Notes: a model not told the origin generated them from the sequence alone. 64,000 nucleotides of DNA from Limonium bicolor (GCA_023374045.1 CM041776.1:315134722-315198721); one strand, 5' to 3'. Positions 24,591 through 36,662 are shown, counted from the first letter of the stretch. Numbers and translations: made by a program.

Positions 24591-24917
24591 AGGCATATGA
24601 ATGAAGTCGGGGGGGGGGGGGGGCAATCCCACAAAAATGTCAGCTCGACATAAATTGAGGAAATACAGCAAGCGGATGAATGAAGTCGAGGGGCAATCCC
24701 ACAAAAATGTCAGCCTCAACATAAATTGGGGAAATACAGCAAGATGAGCGGTGACAGAAATAGAAATAGAAGGGGCAATTCATGAGCTCGTGCAGAGAAA
24801 AATCGTTACCATAATTAGGGCACCAATGACGAGAACAATCTCGTAAACAAGAACTCAAGCAACACTGTGACCAGGGAGTGGAATTGGACCAGAATACAGG
24901 ATGAAATCGTGACAAAC
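24590..24917. repeat. Inner part of right MULE TIR, with tandem duplication and G run
   Basis: It is the reverse complement of about 21500-21735 (GACATTTTTGTGGGATTGCC). A unit of about 65 bp (GGCAATCCCACAAAAATGTC ... GGAAATACAGCAAG) is present twice in a row, at about 24590-24670 and 24671-24742. A run of 14 or more G at about 24609 is prone to sequencing error. Confidence 0.75.
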
Positions 24918-25007
24918 TGTAACACCCCTACCGCTAAAACCGTCATTACTGTACAATACTTACCTTCGCAACGGATACTCCATACACAACGGCGGGTGTA
25001 CAATGCC

Positions 25008-25029
25008 GTTAGTCACCCACGTGACTAAC
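25008..25029 (-). other. Conserved 9-bp-stem hairpin near LTR 3' end (copy 3)
   Basis: Arms GTTAGTCAC (25008-25016) and GTGACTAAC (25021-25029) enclose CCAC. All nine pairs are Watson-Crick. It lies 90 nt from the sense 3' end of the LTR. Confidence 0.85.
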
Positions 25030-25549
25030 AAGGCGAGTTACAATACTACATACTATCGGTCTGATGAATTGAACATACCAAGTACTCTACACAATACATT
25101 GATTTCCCTTGCATACTCAACCATAATTCAAATACAACTCCAATACAATACTATACAGAGTCTACTACAATCCTCAAATTACTGATACAGTTTGGAACTT
25201 CCCATTTCACAATACATTACAAATACAAACCCTATTATACAACTACCCATGCTTACATAGCAGTCCCCGTCCTACTCTCTCGAACGGTGGTCAGTTTCGA
25301 GTACCTGCACACTAAAAACGTTCCCCCTAGGGGGTCAGCTTACATTGAATATGAATTTCGCATATACCGCGTGCTAACCGCGGTACGCCGACTACTTTGG
25401 GTCGGATATACATGGAGTTCATTTTACATGCATACATACATACTCATGCTACAACAATACAATAAACAATGCCTACATACACATACAAGGTTCAATACTT
25501 ACCAAGGAAGACAATTCGATAGTCAACCGTTCGTATTAGTTATTTATTC

Positions 25550-25870
25550 ATTACTCTTTCGTTGCGTTACTCACTACTCTATTCGTACTGTGTTCAATAT
25601 TCGCTACTCTACTCATACTCACTCCTTACTCTTGCAAACTCATCACTCCATGTTCAATACCTTACTCGCACACGATCCTTACTCTGTACTCGTTACTATA
25701 CTTGTGCATACTCCCTACTCAATACTCCATACTTACTCATACGTACTCAATACTCAATACTTACTCATACATACTCAATACTCGGTACTCATTACATACT
25801 CATACTCACTTCTTACTCAGTACTCATTACTTTACTCATACATACGCAATACTCATTACTCATTACTTTG
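25550..25870. repeat. Degenerate TACTCA-type short tandem repeats in LTR 3
   Basis: Dozens of near-copies of TACTC, TACTCAT and CAATACTC follow each other. They produce long overlapping open frames in two phases (25287-26057 and 25562-25999) with the repetitive composition Y-S-L-L/T-Q-Y. These frames are a composition effect, not genes. Confidence 0.8.
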
Positions 25871-27002
25871 GCCTCTGGGCGGAGTCATACACAAGACTCG
25901 CCACCGGACCTACAATACGAGGGCTATACGCTTAGCTCCTCAAATACTCAAATGTCCGCTTTTACCGGACTACTCAAATTCCCAACACTCTTCTCTTAGA
26001 GTATATTACAATCTCATGGATCAGCCTAGAAGTATCTCTCTTGATAACCTCCACTAGCTTAGGGAATTACCACCGTCTAGTATCCTCAGATTTAAGGGTT
26101 TTCCCAACGTATCGAATACTCTCATGTTCGGGACATTACTTACATCAGTCGGGTCCTCTCATAATGGGTCAACTAATTGCTAAGGGGTTTGGAGATCCCT
26201 CATCATTCTTTACTACTCTCATGGTTCATGTCTTGCACCAAGTTTAGTTCCTCTACTAGAGGTTACTTATATACTTCCACTACTTATTATTTGTGGATTG
26301 TTCATTTCGATTCTCCTACCGTTATTGGAAGGTTATTACTCCCGTACACTCTCTCACATTCTAGTGAGTTCATTGGTTTACGTTGTCGTTTATTGATTCG
26401 TTAGTTTAGTGCGTTGCTACGGTTCCATTAGTTCACAACATGACTCTTACTACGAGTCAATACACAACTGGACTCATCTATGAGTCGATCTACGCACTAA
26501 ATGAAGCCACACAATCAACAAGAAGGTTAGCTCATACAGCATACAACAAGACATACAGTGATAGGCAATAAACCGTTTTCATGCTTTAGTCTTGATTAGC
26601 CGGCATACAGCACACAAATCAACGTAACTCGGTTAGCATACGGGGCATGAGAAAATCATACCTTTTTCCGGAATTTACTTCACTGGGTGTTCCCTTGTTC
26701 CTTTGGTTCACTCTCGTTCCTTGAGCCTTATTCTTGAACCTCCGGCTACATGCCAAATGGTTCCATTAATACTAAGCTTTGCAATACATACATAACCACT
26801 ACTCCCGTACTTACCCCGTTATCCTGTTGTTTCGGTTTAACTTAATGTTCTTAAACTTACAACTTTCTTAATTACTTCTCATACTTGTCTACACTTCTTA
26901 GGGCCTTTAAAGGTCACCAAACAAGGCCTTAACAACTTCTAAAACCATTACCAATCAATCCCCCATGTTTAGAACCCTTAAAAACACTCTCTGCTGAATT
27001 CT

Positions 27003-27185
27003 GGGGGTGGTCTGGGACTTGGTCCGGACCCTAAGTCCCGGACCAATGCTTCTGTGTACTTTCGGCTGATTTTTAGACCTGGTCCTGGACTTGGTCCTGG
27101 ACTTAAGTCCCGGACCAATTCCTGCATTCACTCTCGGGCCTTTTTTTAAGCGGTTCGGGACTTGGTACATATCCTAAGTCCCGGA
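27003..27185. repeat. Palindromic GTCCGGGAC repeats in LTR 3
   Basis: Repeated inverted units such as GGACTTGGTCCGGACC, TAAGTCCCGGACCA and CTTGGTCCTGGACTTAAGTC lie at the position where LTRs 2, 5 and 56300 carry TCCGAAC-type palindromes. Sequence differs but organisation is the same. Confidence 0.65.
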
Positions 27186-28423
27186 CCCTGCTAAAAACTG
27201 CTATTAAGGTCATTTTTCAACCCCAAATCAACCCATAATCCACCCCTAATCATTCCATAAACTTTCCACAAGTTTCCTACATAATTATACATCTCAAAAC
27301 ACTCCTTAAACCACCTCAAATCCATGGTCCAATCCATACTCAACTTCTTGCCCAATTTCTACCAATTTCCATTCTCATTTCTACAACTTGCACACTTGTG
27401 CATTTCTACACTTCTCTTTGCATTTTGCATCTTGTCCTAACTTCATTTTACCATTCCAATTCGTTTCCAATCGACTACACTACCTATACCCAAGTCCAAC
27501 TCTCTTTTTACCAAATCTTGCACACTAATTTTTCCTAGTTTCTACAATGCATTTTCTACACTTCTTGCTACAGATTTTACACTCTTTTATTCACATACCA
27601 CTACTACTATTCCATGGTTACTAAACATCTCTAATAAACCCAATACACATCTTGGTTCTCCCATTCACCAAGTCATTCTTAATTCACAATTCCTACTAAA
27701 ATTTCGCCATAGTTCACCTACTTTCCTTACTTATCCACACATGTCTTTCTCATCAAATTCATCCCTATCCTAGCCAAACCACAAGGGTTCTACCAGCACA
27801 CATACAAAATCCCAATACACCAATACTTCTCAATTACAATACCAACACATTATTACTTCCTCAAATAGCTATACTAATACACATACACCATTCATTAGGC
27901 TCTAAGGCCTACAAATCCACATTTTTGCTCACAAATACTCAAACATCCACAACTACAATACTAGTACAATAGTTTGGGTTCTTTTATTTGTTTACCCATT
28001 CCCATTACACTAATGCATTAAATTAAGCATTAAGAAGGAGCTCTTACCTTGAGCTTTTGATTCCTTCATTTCTTTTCCATTTCTCTCTTCCTCTCTCTCT
28101 TCTTGTCCAAATCGGTTTTGTGTGGGAATGGAGTTGCCAAACTCCATTCCCATCACCCAAGCACACAAAGACAAGTATAATTAATACACTAACTCTTAGA
28201 TTTATACTAACTCATTGAGGTGCTCAAAACAAGATTTCTAGGGTTTACCTCTGGAGTGTTTTAGGAGGGGTTTTAGCCGTTGGTTCAAGAAGGAAGAATC
28301 CACCACCATTGCTAGGTGAAATTGAAGCTCAAAAGAGAGAGAAAAATAAGGCATTACAAAGGGCCAAAAATTGACTACCAAAGGAAGGTGAAGAAAACTT
28401 GAATCTTTTATGGAGATTTTTAC

Positions 28424-28633
28424 CTTGTTGGAAAGAGGAGACTCCAAGCTCCATAATGGTGTGCTTTTCTCTTCAAATGGGGAAAACCCATGGAGATGAA
28501 GTTGCCCATTTTCGGATTTTGAAAAGATAGAAATGTAGAGCTTGAAGAGAGAGAGGAGCAAGAATATGTACTTTTTTTTCTCATTTGGAGCTTTAATATG
28601 GCTTGAGTATGAGGTAGAAGGTGGAGTTGCCAT
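28424..28633 (-). other. Exon-like leader ORF in LTR 3 ending in splice-donor motif
   Basis: An open frame starts ATGGCAACTCCA at 28633 (MATPPSTSY). It runs through the conserved 72 bases 28495-28424 (LHGFSPFEEKSTPLW, SLESPLSNK) to a donor-like AAG|GTAAAA. The frame stays open to 28238 on the unspliced strand. The segment is better conserved with LTR 2 than the sequence after the donor motif. The protein resembles nothing I know. Confidence 0.5.
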
Positions 28634-29714
28634 GGGAGCTGGTTGGAGAGCTCAAAAATCGGTAGCCACCAGAGGAGGAAGAAGAGAGGGTTCAGGAGGG
28701 GGAGTGCTCACGTAGGAAAGAAAGGAATGGGAGGAGAGAGAGAAGGAAAGGTAGTATAAGTTGCTTTTTGCTTTATTACTTTATTGCTTTTTGATTTATT
28801 TATTAGTTAACTAGTGTGTGTGTGTGTGTGTGAGGCTGAATTAATTGTTAAAACCGGCCCCCTATTGTACTACTAGTTGGAGCGTTTCTCGTCTTTTACA
28901 GAAAACTCTCGTTATTTTACCCGGTTTCGGTACTATTCACTAACCGGGCCCGTTTTCTGGAATTTTCTCGTTTCTTTATTTTTATTGGTTATTAAGCTTC
29001 CGTTAAAGCTTAATTATAGTTATTTAATGAACTATAATTTTTACGGGTTCGTTTGACCACTTACAATCACGTTTTCGAGTTTTTCTCGAAAAACAAAAAA
29101 ATGCGCTAAAGCTCTATTAGCGTTTTAATACATTATTTGGATCCGTTTTCTTCGGGAATCATTCCCGTATACTAATTAGGCATGAATAAGCCCTACGAAT
29201 CCTTATAATACTCTAACCGAGGTCTCGTACCTCCTATGGTTATTTAACGCTTATTTTAGCGTTTTTCACTTTCTAAGCGTTTTCTCATTTCTTTTGGATT
29301 TATTTTCCTTACCAAAATTACTTAGGCACTATTAGGCCCTTAAATACCATATTAAAATAATCTATTCACCATATTTAAGTTCAGGGTATTTCACAAACAG
29401 GGAAGAAATCACAGGCTAGTAAGAGCATGGAGCTTTACATACCAGAAAGCGAGTAAGGAGGGAGGAGAGATATGAGCGGGAATATTTGTGAATAGAGGTT
29501 GTGTTTAACACTAAGGCTTGTTTGGGAGAAGTAAGGCTGGACATATATGGGTCAATGGTCAATGACGGAGATGTCCAGAAAGCCGTTAAAATGTGACGGA
29601 TGATATTATTATATTAATATATGGGTGGGCTTTGTTAATTTCAAAAGCTCGTGGGTGGGTGGTGTAAATTCATTAAAGGTCGTGGGTGGACAATGTAATT
29701 TTCCCTAATAAGAA

Positions 29715-29961
29715 ACATCTTGCTGGAGTTCACTCTTGCTCTGGTATAGCTATTTGTGATCCTTCGATCCCTGTAAATAGATTTGCAGAGAAAGCATGAG
29801 GCTCCAAATATTGATTAAAAGTTCACCCAGTCAGGTAAGAGAACTAAGGCGATAGTTATGAAGAAAAACTTTTCTGCTGCCTGCATGACTGAGGCGTCGG
29901 ACGAAGGTAAGGATCACATTTATTATATTTCTTCTAATGACTTTGATGTTGTAATGCTTAG
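29715..29961 (+). pseudogene. Athila-like gag-pol remnant, second piece
   Basis: It resumes after the MULE's 9-bp duplication and continues the interrupted protease-pol region. Recognisable sequence is limited: YYISSNDFDVVMLSEIP-like residues just before the next LTR begins at 29962. It is broken by frameshifts. Confidence 0.5.
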
Positions 29962-30140
29962 TGAAATACCCTTAAAATTTTAGAATATGAATATTATAAA
30001 TATTACAAATATATAAAACAAGCATATTATGTAGTTTATGAGTACACTATTTATTTACAAGCTTATATATAGTATTTAGTAAAGATGATTTATATAATAA
30101 AATATTTTAATGTCATAACAATGATTCTTGTGTATTTATA

Positions 30141-30411
30141 CTCCCTCCTGTTCCAAATAAATGTCGTTTTAGACATTTTCATACTTTTAAGAAAGAGTTT
30201 AAAATGACTAGTGTGCCCTTACTTTTTGTGTGGGAAGAATAAAAAAAATAAGTATACTTTATGGTAAGACAAAAAAGTAGAAGTACAATGACATTAATAA
30301 TTAAAAAGTGAAAAGGGCAAAAGTGAAAGTAAGATACAAAAAGTCTAAAACGACAATAATTTGAACATAAGTCTCAAGTCTAAAACGACAATTATTTTGA
30401 ACTGGAGGGAG
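30141..30411. mobile_element. Stowaway-like MITE, 271 bp, TA TSD
   Basis: Ends CTCCCTCCTGTTCC and GAACTGGAGGGAG are inverted repeats flanked by TA on both sides (30139-30140 and 30412-30413). Internal inverted copies of GTCGTTTTAGAC/GTCTAAAACGAC add to the hairpin. Non-coding, Tc1/mariner type. Confidence 0.85.
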
Positions 30412-31235
30412 TATTATTTTAGCATAATTACTTGTTTATAATGGAGTTATAATAATAACCTTGCAATTTAAATAAACTATGATTTAACTGTACTAAATAA
30501 GTCAGTTTTAATCCATCAGTTTCATCCTTTGAGTTTTCCTTATTTTATTAATGAACTAGTTCTAACTATTCATATTATTGACTTTGATTAACAAATCACT
30601 TCTATCCTTCGATATTTCCTAACTTTACTAAATGAATTAGTTATAACTTCTCATATTTTCTTACCTTTGATTTTCTTTAATTTAACTAAACAATTTAATT
30701 CACTTTACTGATTAATTGTTTAGTAATCTTTCTCTCTTGGGTTTCCCTTCGGCTTTGTTTATGTTCCAGTCCTGCATTGCATCATCTCTCTTTCTCCTTC
30801 CACAAGTAGACAAAAAATCTCTTTTCGTGCATTACTCCCACCAACCATATGGATGTATTTCCTAATCCTTCATCTCTCACCTTCTCTTGTTTACTAACAC
30901 AAAAAGGAAAATAATATATGTATATAAATATATAGTCTGTAGCCTACCCTACTTAAACACCGTACTCATCTCTCTCCCTGCTCTGTTCGTACCCAAAAAG
31001 AAAAACAAACAACTCTCCTCTCACACTGATATTATCTCTGACTCACGCCTGCAAAAAAAAATTGAAACCTTCTCCTTCCTATTCTGACCGGAAATTAAAA
31101 AATAAAAAGTAAAACCTCCCCCCACACCCTCACTCACGTACAACACGTAAATTGTCCTCTCTCTCACTCGTGCATAACAGAATCAGTAAAAACAAATATA
31201 CTGCTACAACTCTTTAATACCTAACAGAAATAAAA

Positions 31236-32325
31236 GGGAAATTTCATGAAATGCCACTTTTTTTTGGCTAATTCATGAAATTCCACTAAAAAAATAAAGT
31301 TACAAAATGTCACTATATTTTCGTAAAAGTTCATGAAGTGCCGATATAGTCATTGCCCATATGGAAAAAGACAAAAATACTCCTATTAGTTAACAAAGTA
31401 CTTTTAAAGTTCACAATATGCCCCTAAATTTTAAAAAATTCACAAAAATTGATAAAAATTTAAATTACCATAAAAATATAAAATAATATATTAAACTTAA
31501 AAAATATATTGAAAAAAAAAATATCATAAACTATTTCAACAAATAAATATTTCATTTTTTAAAATTTAGTCAATACCATAAAAGAATGTTGTGTTCTAAA
31601 AAATAACTTATACCCATTTTCCTACCAATTTATACCAATTAAGTACCACAATTTATACCAAATAAGTACCATATATTTTTTAATTATTATTTTCTATCAA
31701 TTAAAATTATTTCTTCAAACTAAATTATTTTATCTTTTTCAAATTATATTTTGAAATTTTAGTTATAAAAATTTATGTTCTATTTTACACATAACTTTAT
31801 GATCAAAATATTTAAAGTTATCTGCAAAATAGAACATAAACTTTAAAACTAAAATTTATAAATATAAGTTAAAAAATATAAATTAATTTACTTTGAATAA
31901 ATAATTTAAATTGTTACAAAATAATAATTAAAAAATGTATGATACTTATTTGGTATAAATTGGTAGAAAAATTGGTATAATTTTTTTTTAGAACACAATA
32001 TCCTTTTATGGTACTGAATAAATTTTAGAAAATGAAATATTTATTTGTTTAAATATTTTATGATATTTTATTTTTTTTTCAATTTTTATATATTATTTTA
32101 TATTTTTATTGTATTTTGAATATTTTATGAAATTTGTGAAATTTTTTATTACTTAGGGGCACATTATGAACTTTAAAAGTACTTTGTTAACTAGTAGGGG
32201 TATTTTTCTTTTTTCTTTTTTCCATCAGGTCAATGACTATACTGACATTTCATAGATTTTTACGAAAATATAGTCACATTTTTTTAAACATAACCAAAAA
32301 TGTACTAGTATTGCATGAAATTTCA
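31236..32325. mobile_element. Foldback element, palindromic over about 1.1 kb
   Basis: The left arm starts GGGAAATTTCATGAAATGCC and the right arm ends with its complement (...TGCATGAAATTTC). Arms pair almost to the centre near 31806 (TAACTTTATGATC / TAAAGTTA). Shared arm phrases include AGTACTTT-AAAGTTCA and AATTTATACCAA. No coding sequence is present. The TIR start resembles the other MULE-like foldbacks in the window. Confidence 0.8.
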
Positions 32326-33791
32326 AAAAAAAAAAAAACTTTTTTTCAGCCTCATTCACGCTCACACACAAATATCACAGGCATACACTCGTCACGTCAC
32401 CCTTGTTTGACTTGATGATGTCATCGCTGACCTCATCTACTAATGTCAGCATTGACCGTAGCAAACCTTAGCTTTAATACATGTTTTAATTTTATTTGAT
32501 TTATAATAATATTTCATTATATTATTTTATGTTTGTTTAAATTTTCTCTAGTTATATTTTATGAATAATTTATTTAAAATTAAATTTAGATGGTCCAGGT
32601 ATTTGATAAATGCCCATTTAGGCTCTGAATTTAGGAACGAGGAGCAATAATTGAGTTCGTGTTTGGTTGTGTGAATTGTTTCTAAATTCTAGATAAGTTA
32701 CTGCGCTCACTAGATTTTAATACCTCCGTAAAAATAACATTTTACACAGTGGATCTGAAATTTGTGTGTATGATTGTGGTTTGAAACTTAATGATTGTTG
32801 AATTAACATATTATGGTTGGATTGATGGTTATATGGCTATTTGATTATAAAAGTGATTAGTCTGAATTATTGTGAAAATTATTGTGAGATGTTATGTGAA
32901 AATGAAATTATTTAATCACCATGATTATTGCACAATGTATTTGTAGTTGGAAGTGTGGATTATGATGAGATTAAGTGATGAATAATGATATATGTCAAAT
33001 AATTTTAAAAGGAGAAAACCATGGTACATGTAAGTCGTATTAGGACACATGGATAAGATGATAGATACGAGCCGCATTAGGACGCATAAGTTTGAGATAC
33101 TGTGGGCTACACCAGGACACAATTAGCCATAGGTTTACTCCTTAGTTTTTTTGAACTATTGGGGGGGGGGGGTGTGCATACTTAAAGATTTAGTGGCGAT
33201 GTTGGATTTCCGGCTACGTGTTAGGGTTCGGGTTACAGCTGCGTGTTGCACCCAAAAGAGAGAAAGGTTGTTTTTTCCTGGCTCCGTGTTGGGACAAGAA
33301 AAAGAATTAAGATAATATGGCTGACTAGGAACCAAACATGAAATATTATATAATTATTATTTTACTATCGTGTAATAATATTGTTGAAATGTCTTGTATG
33401 TTGATGCGTGGTTATAATGTTAAAATTGTTTTCAAAGGGAAAATGTTTTTACGGAGTGAAGTGGTAACTTACTCAATTTCCCGACTCTATTGTGGCTTTT
33501 TCTGTGTTTGTTTAGATTTCTGCCACAGGTTCTCCTGAAGTATATGAGATGAGACTATGACTCCACTAGAATAAGTATTTACAAACTATTTTATCTTAGA
33601 CCTTGCGACTTCCTTGTTAATTAAGAGACAATTATATCATTGAGTTAATTGTTTAGGCCTTAACACTCGTTTAACTGCGGGTGTGGCAATAATGCCCCGG
33701 GTTTGGGTTTTGATTCTATTGCTTACTAATATTAGACATGAATTTTTAAGTAATTGACATAATAAAATGTTAGAAAATTTGGGGTGTTACA

Positions 33792-33946
33792 CATACCCTT
33801 AAGCGAATGCAACAAAAGAAGAAAGTTGAAAAAGTTTGGTGGGTTAAGCGGATCCCTCAGTCAAAAAGAAGATGTCTAGTGGATCCTGATAATCGTAACC
33901 CTCACGATTCAACACGATGCAATGGAGTAACGTGATCGTGGGAAAG
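33792..33946 (+). pseudogene. Athila-like pol remnant, third piece
   Basis: A short open stretch reads THTLKRMQQKKKVEKVWWVK followed by RIPQSKRRCLVDP, and then decays. It lies between two LTRs and appears to continue the remnant at 29715-29961. The bases ATACCCTTAA occur both here (33793-33802) and at the start of the preceding LTR (29967-29976), which blurs the junction. Confidence 0.4.
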
Positions 33947-35243
33947 TGAAATACCCATAAATTCTGGAGTTAGAATAAATATAATATATGGTTGGCGTGA
34001 GAAGGATGGCCATTATGTTAGGATAGATAAGATAAGGGTGGATAGTCTGAGTTTAGGATTAATAGTAGGCTCAGGGAAGTAAGCGGTCATCTATTCTATT
34101 TTAACGATTATGATTAGATCTACGTTCAATTATTTCCCCACCAATATTATTATCTAATAAATATACTTTCCTTTATTTCCTCACCGATATTACTATCTAG
34201 ATATTTATCTTTACATTCTACAGACACAGCGTCATTCTAATTCTAAAAGTTCAAACCCAGTTTTACTTCCAAGTATTCTAATCTCAGAAGTTCAATTCCA
34301 ATCTGCCCTCTTCCTAATTAATTATTCTTATTTACAAGAGTCCAATTCTAGTTTTGCTTCTTCCAAAATAATTACATATTAGTAAAACCTTTCCCCTTCC
34401 CAAAGATTTAATTAATATTATTATTTAAGTGTTTTGTTAGCTTAATGGTATTCCCTTTTTCCTGAATCAACATTTTACCTTCATCTCTTCCTTTTCAAAT
34501 ATATATCTCGAATCTCTTCTTAAGGATAATTATGCATCCTTATCTCCAACAATAACTAATTCATTTCTCTTTCCACTTTATTTCAAATTAGGAAATTATT
34601 TCTTTATTTTCTAACGGGTCAGTTCTTAGAAGTGTGACTTCTTCTCTCGATTGTTCACAACATGATTATTTATATTACGATCTATTTAATTTATATTAAT
34701 TCCCTCTTTCCTTAATTTTGTTTCTTTCTATTTAAATCATGACCTTTCCCAGCACCCCTTCATCCTCAACACGTCGCCATTACGTTTCTTCTCTCTTAAA
34801 CTCTCAAACTCACGCTCATCCTTCTGCCATAGTTAAACCTCTTCCCTGGAGCCAAATAAAGTTACAACGGGTAAAGTCTACTACCTAGATAGTATATTAA
34901 TTTATTTGGTTGAGAATGATGGTTCCTGATTTTGGGTTATTATAATCTAGACACCGGTGTCGACGACGAACACTACTGGTGACTGCGTTGAATTGTCTTC
35001 CAAAATCAAGGGAACGATCAGATAAATTATGTGCTCATGTTGTTTTGGTGACATGAATTTTATTTCTATTTGTAATCGGTGCTTTGGAAACCCCATGGCT
35101 GATTTGATGAATTGAAGTTGTATTTTACGTGATACAAATTGATTTTGGGAGCCCTTCACTACAAATTATTGCTTTGAAGTTCTTGGTGCTCTCTAATTCA
35201 CCATGTTGGTACTCTAGACCGTGACCATGAAATTGATTACATT

Positions 35244-35259
35244 GTATATATATATTATA

Positions 35260-35310
<51 letters not shown>

Positions 35311-35315
35311 GACTG

Positions 35316-35354
<39 letters not shown>
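35244..35354. repeat. (TA)n microsatellite
   Basis: Nearly pure TA over about 110 bases, interrupted once by ATGACTGTATATAA. It generates spurious I-Y-I-Y open frames. Confidence 0.95.
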
Positions 35355-35359
<5 letters not shown>

Positions 35360-36104
35360 TCTTGCATACAATGACTATAGTTAAGCTCTTCGATCTACTC
35401 TATGGGACTGTTGTTTCATAGGGAGTATGTACACTTAAGGACGCTGGGTGAGGTGGTTCGGTAATTCATTCTGTTTGTGACTACCTGGATTTATTGTGGA
35501 TGTTTCTTGTTGAAGACTCCCCAACTGTTTTACTGGATGTTGACCACTGGAAATTGATTTCGGATTGTTGTTTATTAATTATATATGGTTGACTTGCACA
35601 ATTGTAAAAGAGGTTTCAAAACGTATTTTACGCATTGAGAATTTGAGATGGAATTTACTCAGTTTCCCTGATCTGCGTGATCCTTTCGTGTTTTTGCATG
35701 TTGTTTTCTGATCAGAGGTACTGATAGCTGATTTGGGAATTGGGAACGCGCTACCACGTAGAATAGAAAATTGAAATAAATTTGAGATGACGTTATAAAT
35801 TTTCTTGGTTCGAGATACAATGTTTTAGATTGTTTTGTTGGCTTACAATATTGAAGTTTCCGCCTATTTTGAAATTATTAAGTTTATTCAGTCGTTGTTA
35901 TTTTTGTTGGATTATTAGCCTGAGTACCTAATAGTTAGGGTGTGGCGGTAGCACCTTGGATTTGAGGTAAAATTTCGCTGCATTATGATAATGTTTCGTG
36001 TTGTTACAAGCATTTACAACTTAATGAATTTCTTAATAAATTTTGGTTGACTTTACACTATTATCTATCTCTGATTTTGTCCTTGAAATCGCATTCCAGG
36101 ACCT

Positions 36105-36545
36105 GTCCGAACGTCCGTCTAGACATCAATGTTCGGATAGGCCCCGAGAAGGTTATTTGTTTTCACAGACTCAGGTGTGTCCGAACATCTGTCCGAACAT
36201 GCAAGTTCGGACAGCATGCGAGGATGATTCCAACTTGTAAGTTTCGGCTCTCGTCTGAACTTACAAGTTTGGACTAATGTTCGGACCACGTAAGAAATTT
36301 TTCAGAACTTGTGTCCAAACTTACACGTTCGGACACATGTTCGAACATTTTGGGTTTTAATTCTCGACTTGCGTCCGAATATCAATGTCCGGACACAAGT
36401 TCGGAATCTTTGATCTTTTGATTTTCAAACTCTCGACTTGTGTCCGAACATCAATGTACGGACACAAGTTCTGGCATTTGGGTTTTCACAGGTCATTCCT
36501 TCTCGGCTTGTGTCCGAACGTCATACGTTCGGGCACAAGGTCGGA
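36105..36545. repeat. Array of TCCGAACAT/ATGTTCGGA palindromes in LTR 5
   Basis: At least six inverted units occur, for example CTTGTGTCCGAACATCAATG facing TCCGGACACAAGTTCGGA, and TGTCCGAACGTCATACGTTC. Each unit can fold on itself. Spacing is about 80-100 bases. It ends just before the conserved TTTAGAACTCGTTTGGAGTC segment, equivalent to the sequence after the block in LTR 2. Confidence 0.75.
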
Positions 36546-36662
36546 CAGGACTTGCTTTGCACTTTTAGAACTCGTTTGGAGTCCATTTTCTAAACCGTTT
36601 AGGTCATTCGACTCGTATTTTCATAAGCTTTCATTTGAGATAAAATACAGGGTGTTAAAATT

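Larger units (their letters stand above)
24918..29393 (-). mobile_element. Solo LTR 3 (Ty3/gypsy superfamily), TSD CAAAC
   Basis: The 4476-bp element begins TGTAACACCCC and ends GGGTATTTCA on the + strand. It is flanked by the perfect duplication CAAAC (24913-24917 and 29394-29398). The interrupted MULE TIR confirms the target sequence. It contains the conserved hairpin (25008-25029), a degenerate TACTCA-rich tandem tract (about 25550-25870), a GTCC/GGAC palindrome block (27003-27185), and the MATP leader segment (28633-28424). It is related most closely to solo LTR 2. Confidence 0.92.
21206..29705. mobile_element. Long-TIR Mutator-like element (MULE), 9-bp TSD TAATAAGAA, split by solo LTR 3
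   Basis: It is flanked by the identical 9-bp duplications TAATAAGAA (21197-21205 and 29706-29714). The ends GGAAAAATTACATTGCCCAC and GGGAAAATTACATTGTCCAC (reverse of the right end) are inverted repeats that extend for about 0.5 kb (left 21206 to about 21735). The right TIR is itself cut by solo LTR 3. The left arm shows the intact reference CGATTTCTTCCCTGTTTGTC, which confirms the empty site. Without the LTR the MULE is about 4.0 kb. No transposase was found. It carries a GRF-like gene fragment. Confidence 0.88.
29962..33791 (+). mobile_element. LTR (same superfamily), 3.8 kb including nested elements; no TSD
   Basis: It begins TGAAATACCC and ends TTTGGGGTGTTACA, matching the sense ends of the solo LTRs. 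The flanking five bases differ (CTTAG and CATAC), so it is not a clean solo insertion. A hairpin-like ACACTCG/CGGGTGT pair (33663-33684) and GTGTGGCAATAATGCC lie about 110-130 nt from the 3' end, where other copies carry the conserved hairpin. A Stowaway MITE and a foldback element are nested in it. Confidence 0.65.
33947..36659 (+). mobile_element. Ty3/gypsy 5' LTR (copy 5), followed by PBS and gag
   Basis: It begins TGAAATACCCA and ends CAGGGTGTTAAA, directly followed by ATTTGGTATCAGAGCC. This gives the direction of the whole superfamily. It includes a (TA)n tract (about 35244-35354) and a large palindrome block (36105-36545). GTGTGGCGGTAGCACC at about 35940 matches the motif that sits near the 3' end of other copies, so an internal rearrangement may have added sequence after it. 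No TSD can be tested because the 3' LTR is missing. Confidence 0.65.

Noticed and set aside
25287..26057. 256-residue open frame
   Set aside because: It is made of TACTCA-type tandem repeats, is open in two frames at once, and lies wholly inside solo LTR 3.
28238..28633. 131-residue frame in solo LTR 3 as an ordinary gene
   Set aside because: It lies inside an LTR and only its first part is conserved; kept as an exon-like segment and finding, not as a gene.
35125..35367. 80-residue minus-strand frame of I-Y repeats
   Set aside because: It is a translation of the (TA)n microsatellite.
36010..36659. End of LTR copy 5 at 36009 (GTTGTTACA) instead of 36659
   Set aside because: The PBS follows only the 36659 end. 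The 36009 match may reflect an internal rearrangement, and the five bases after it do not duplicate those before 33947.
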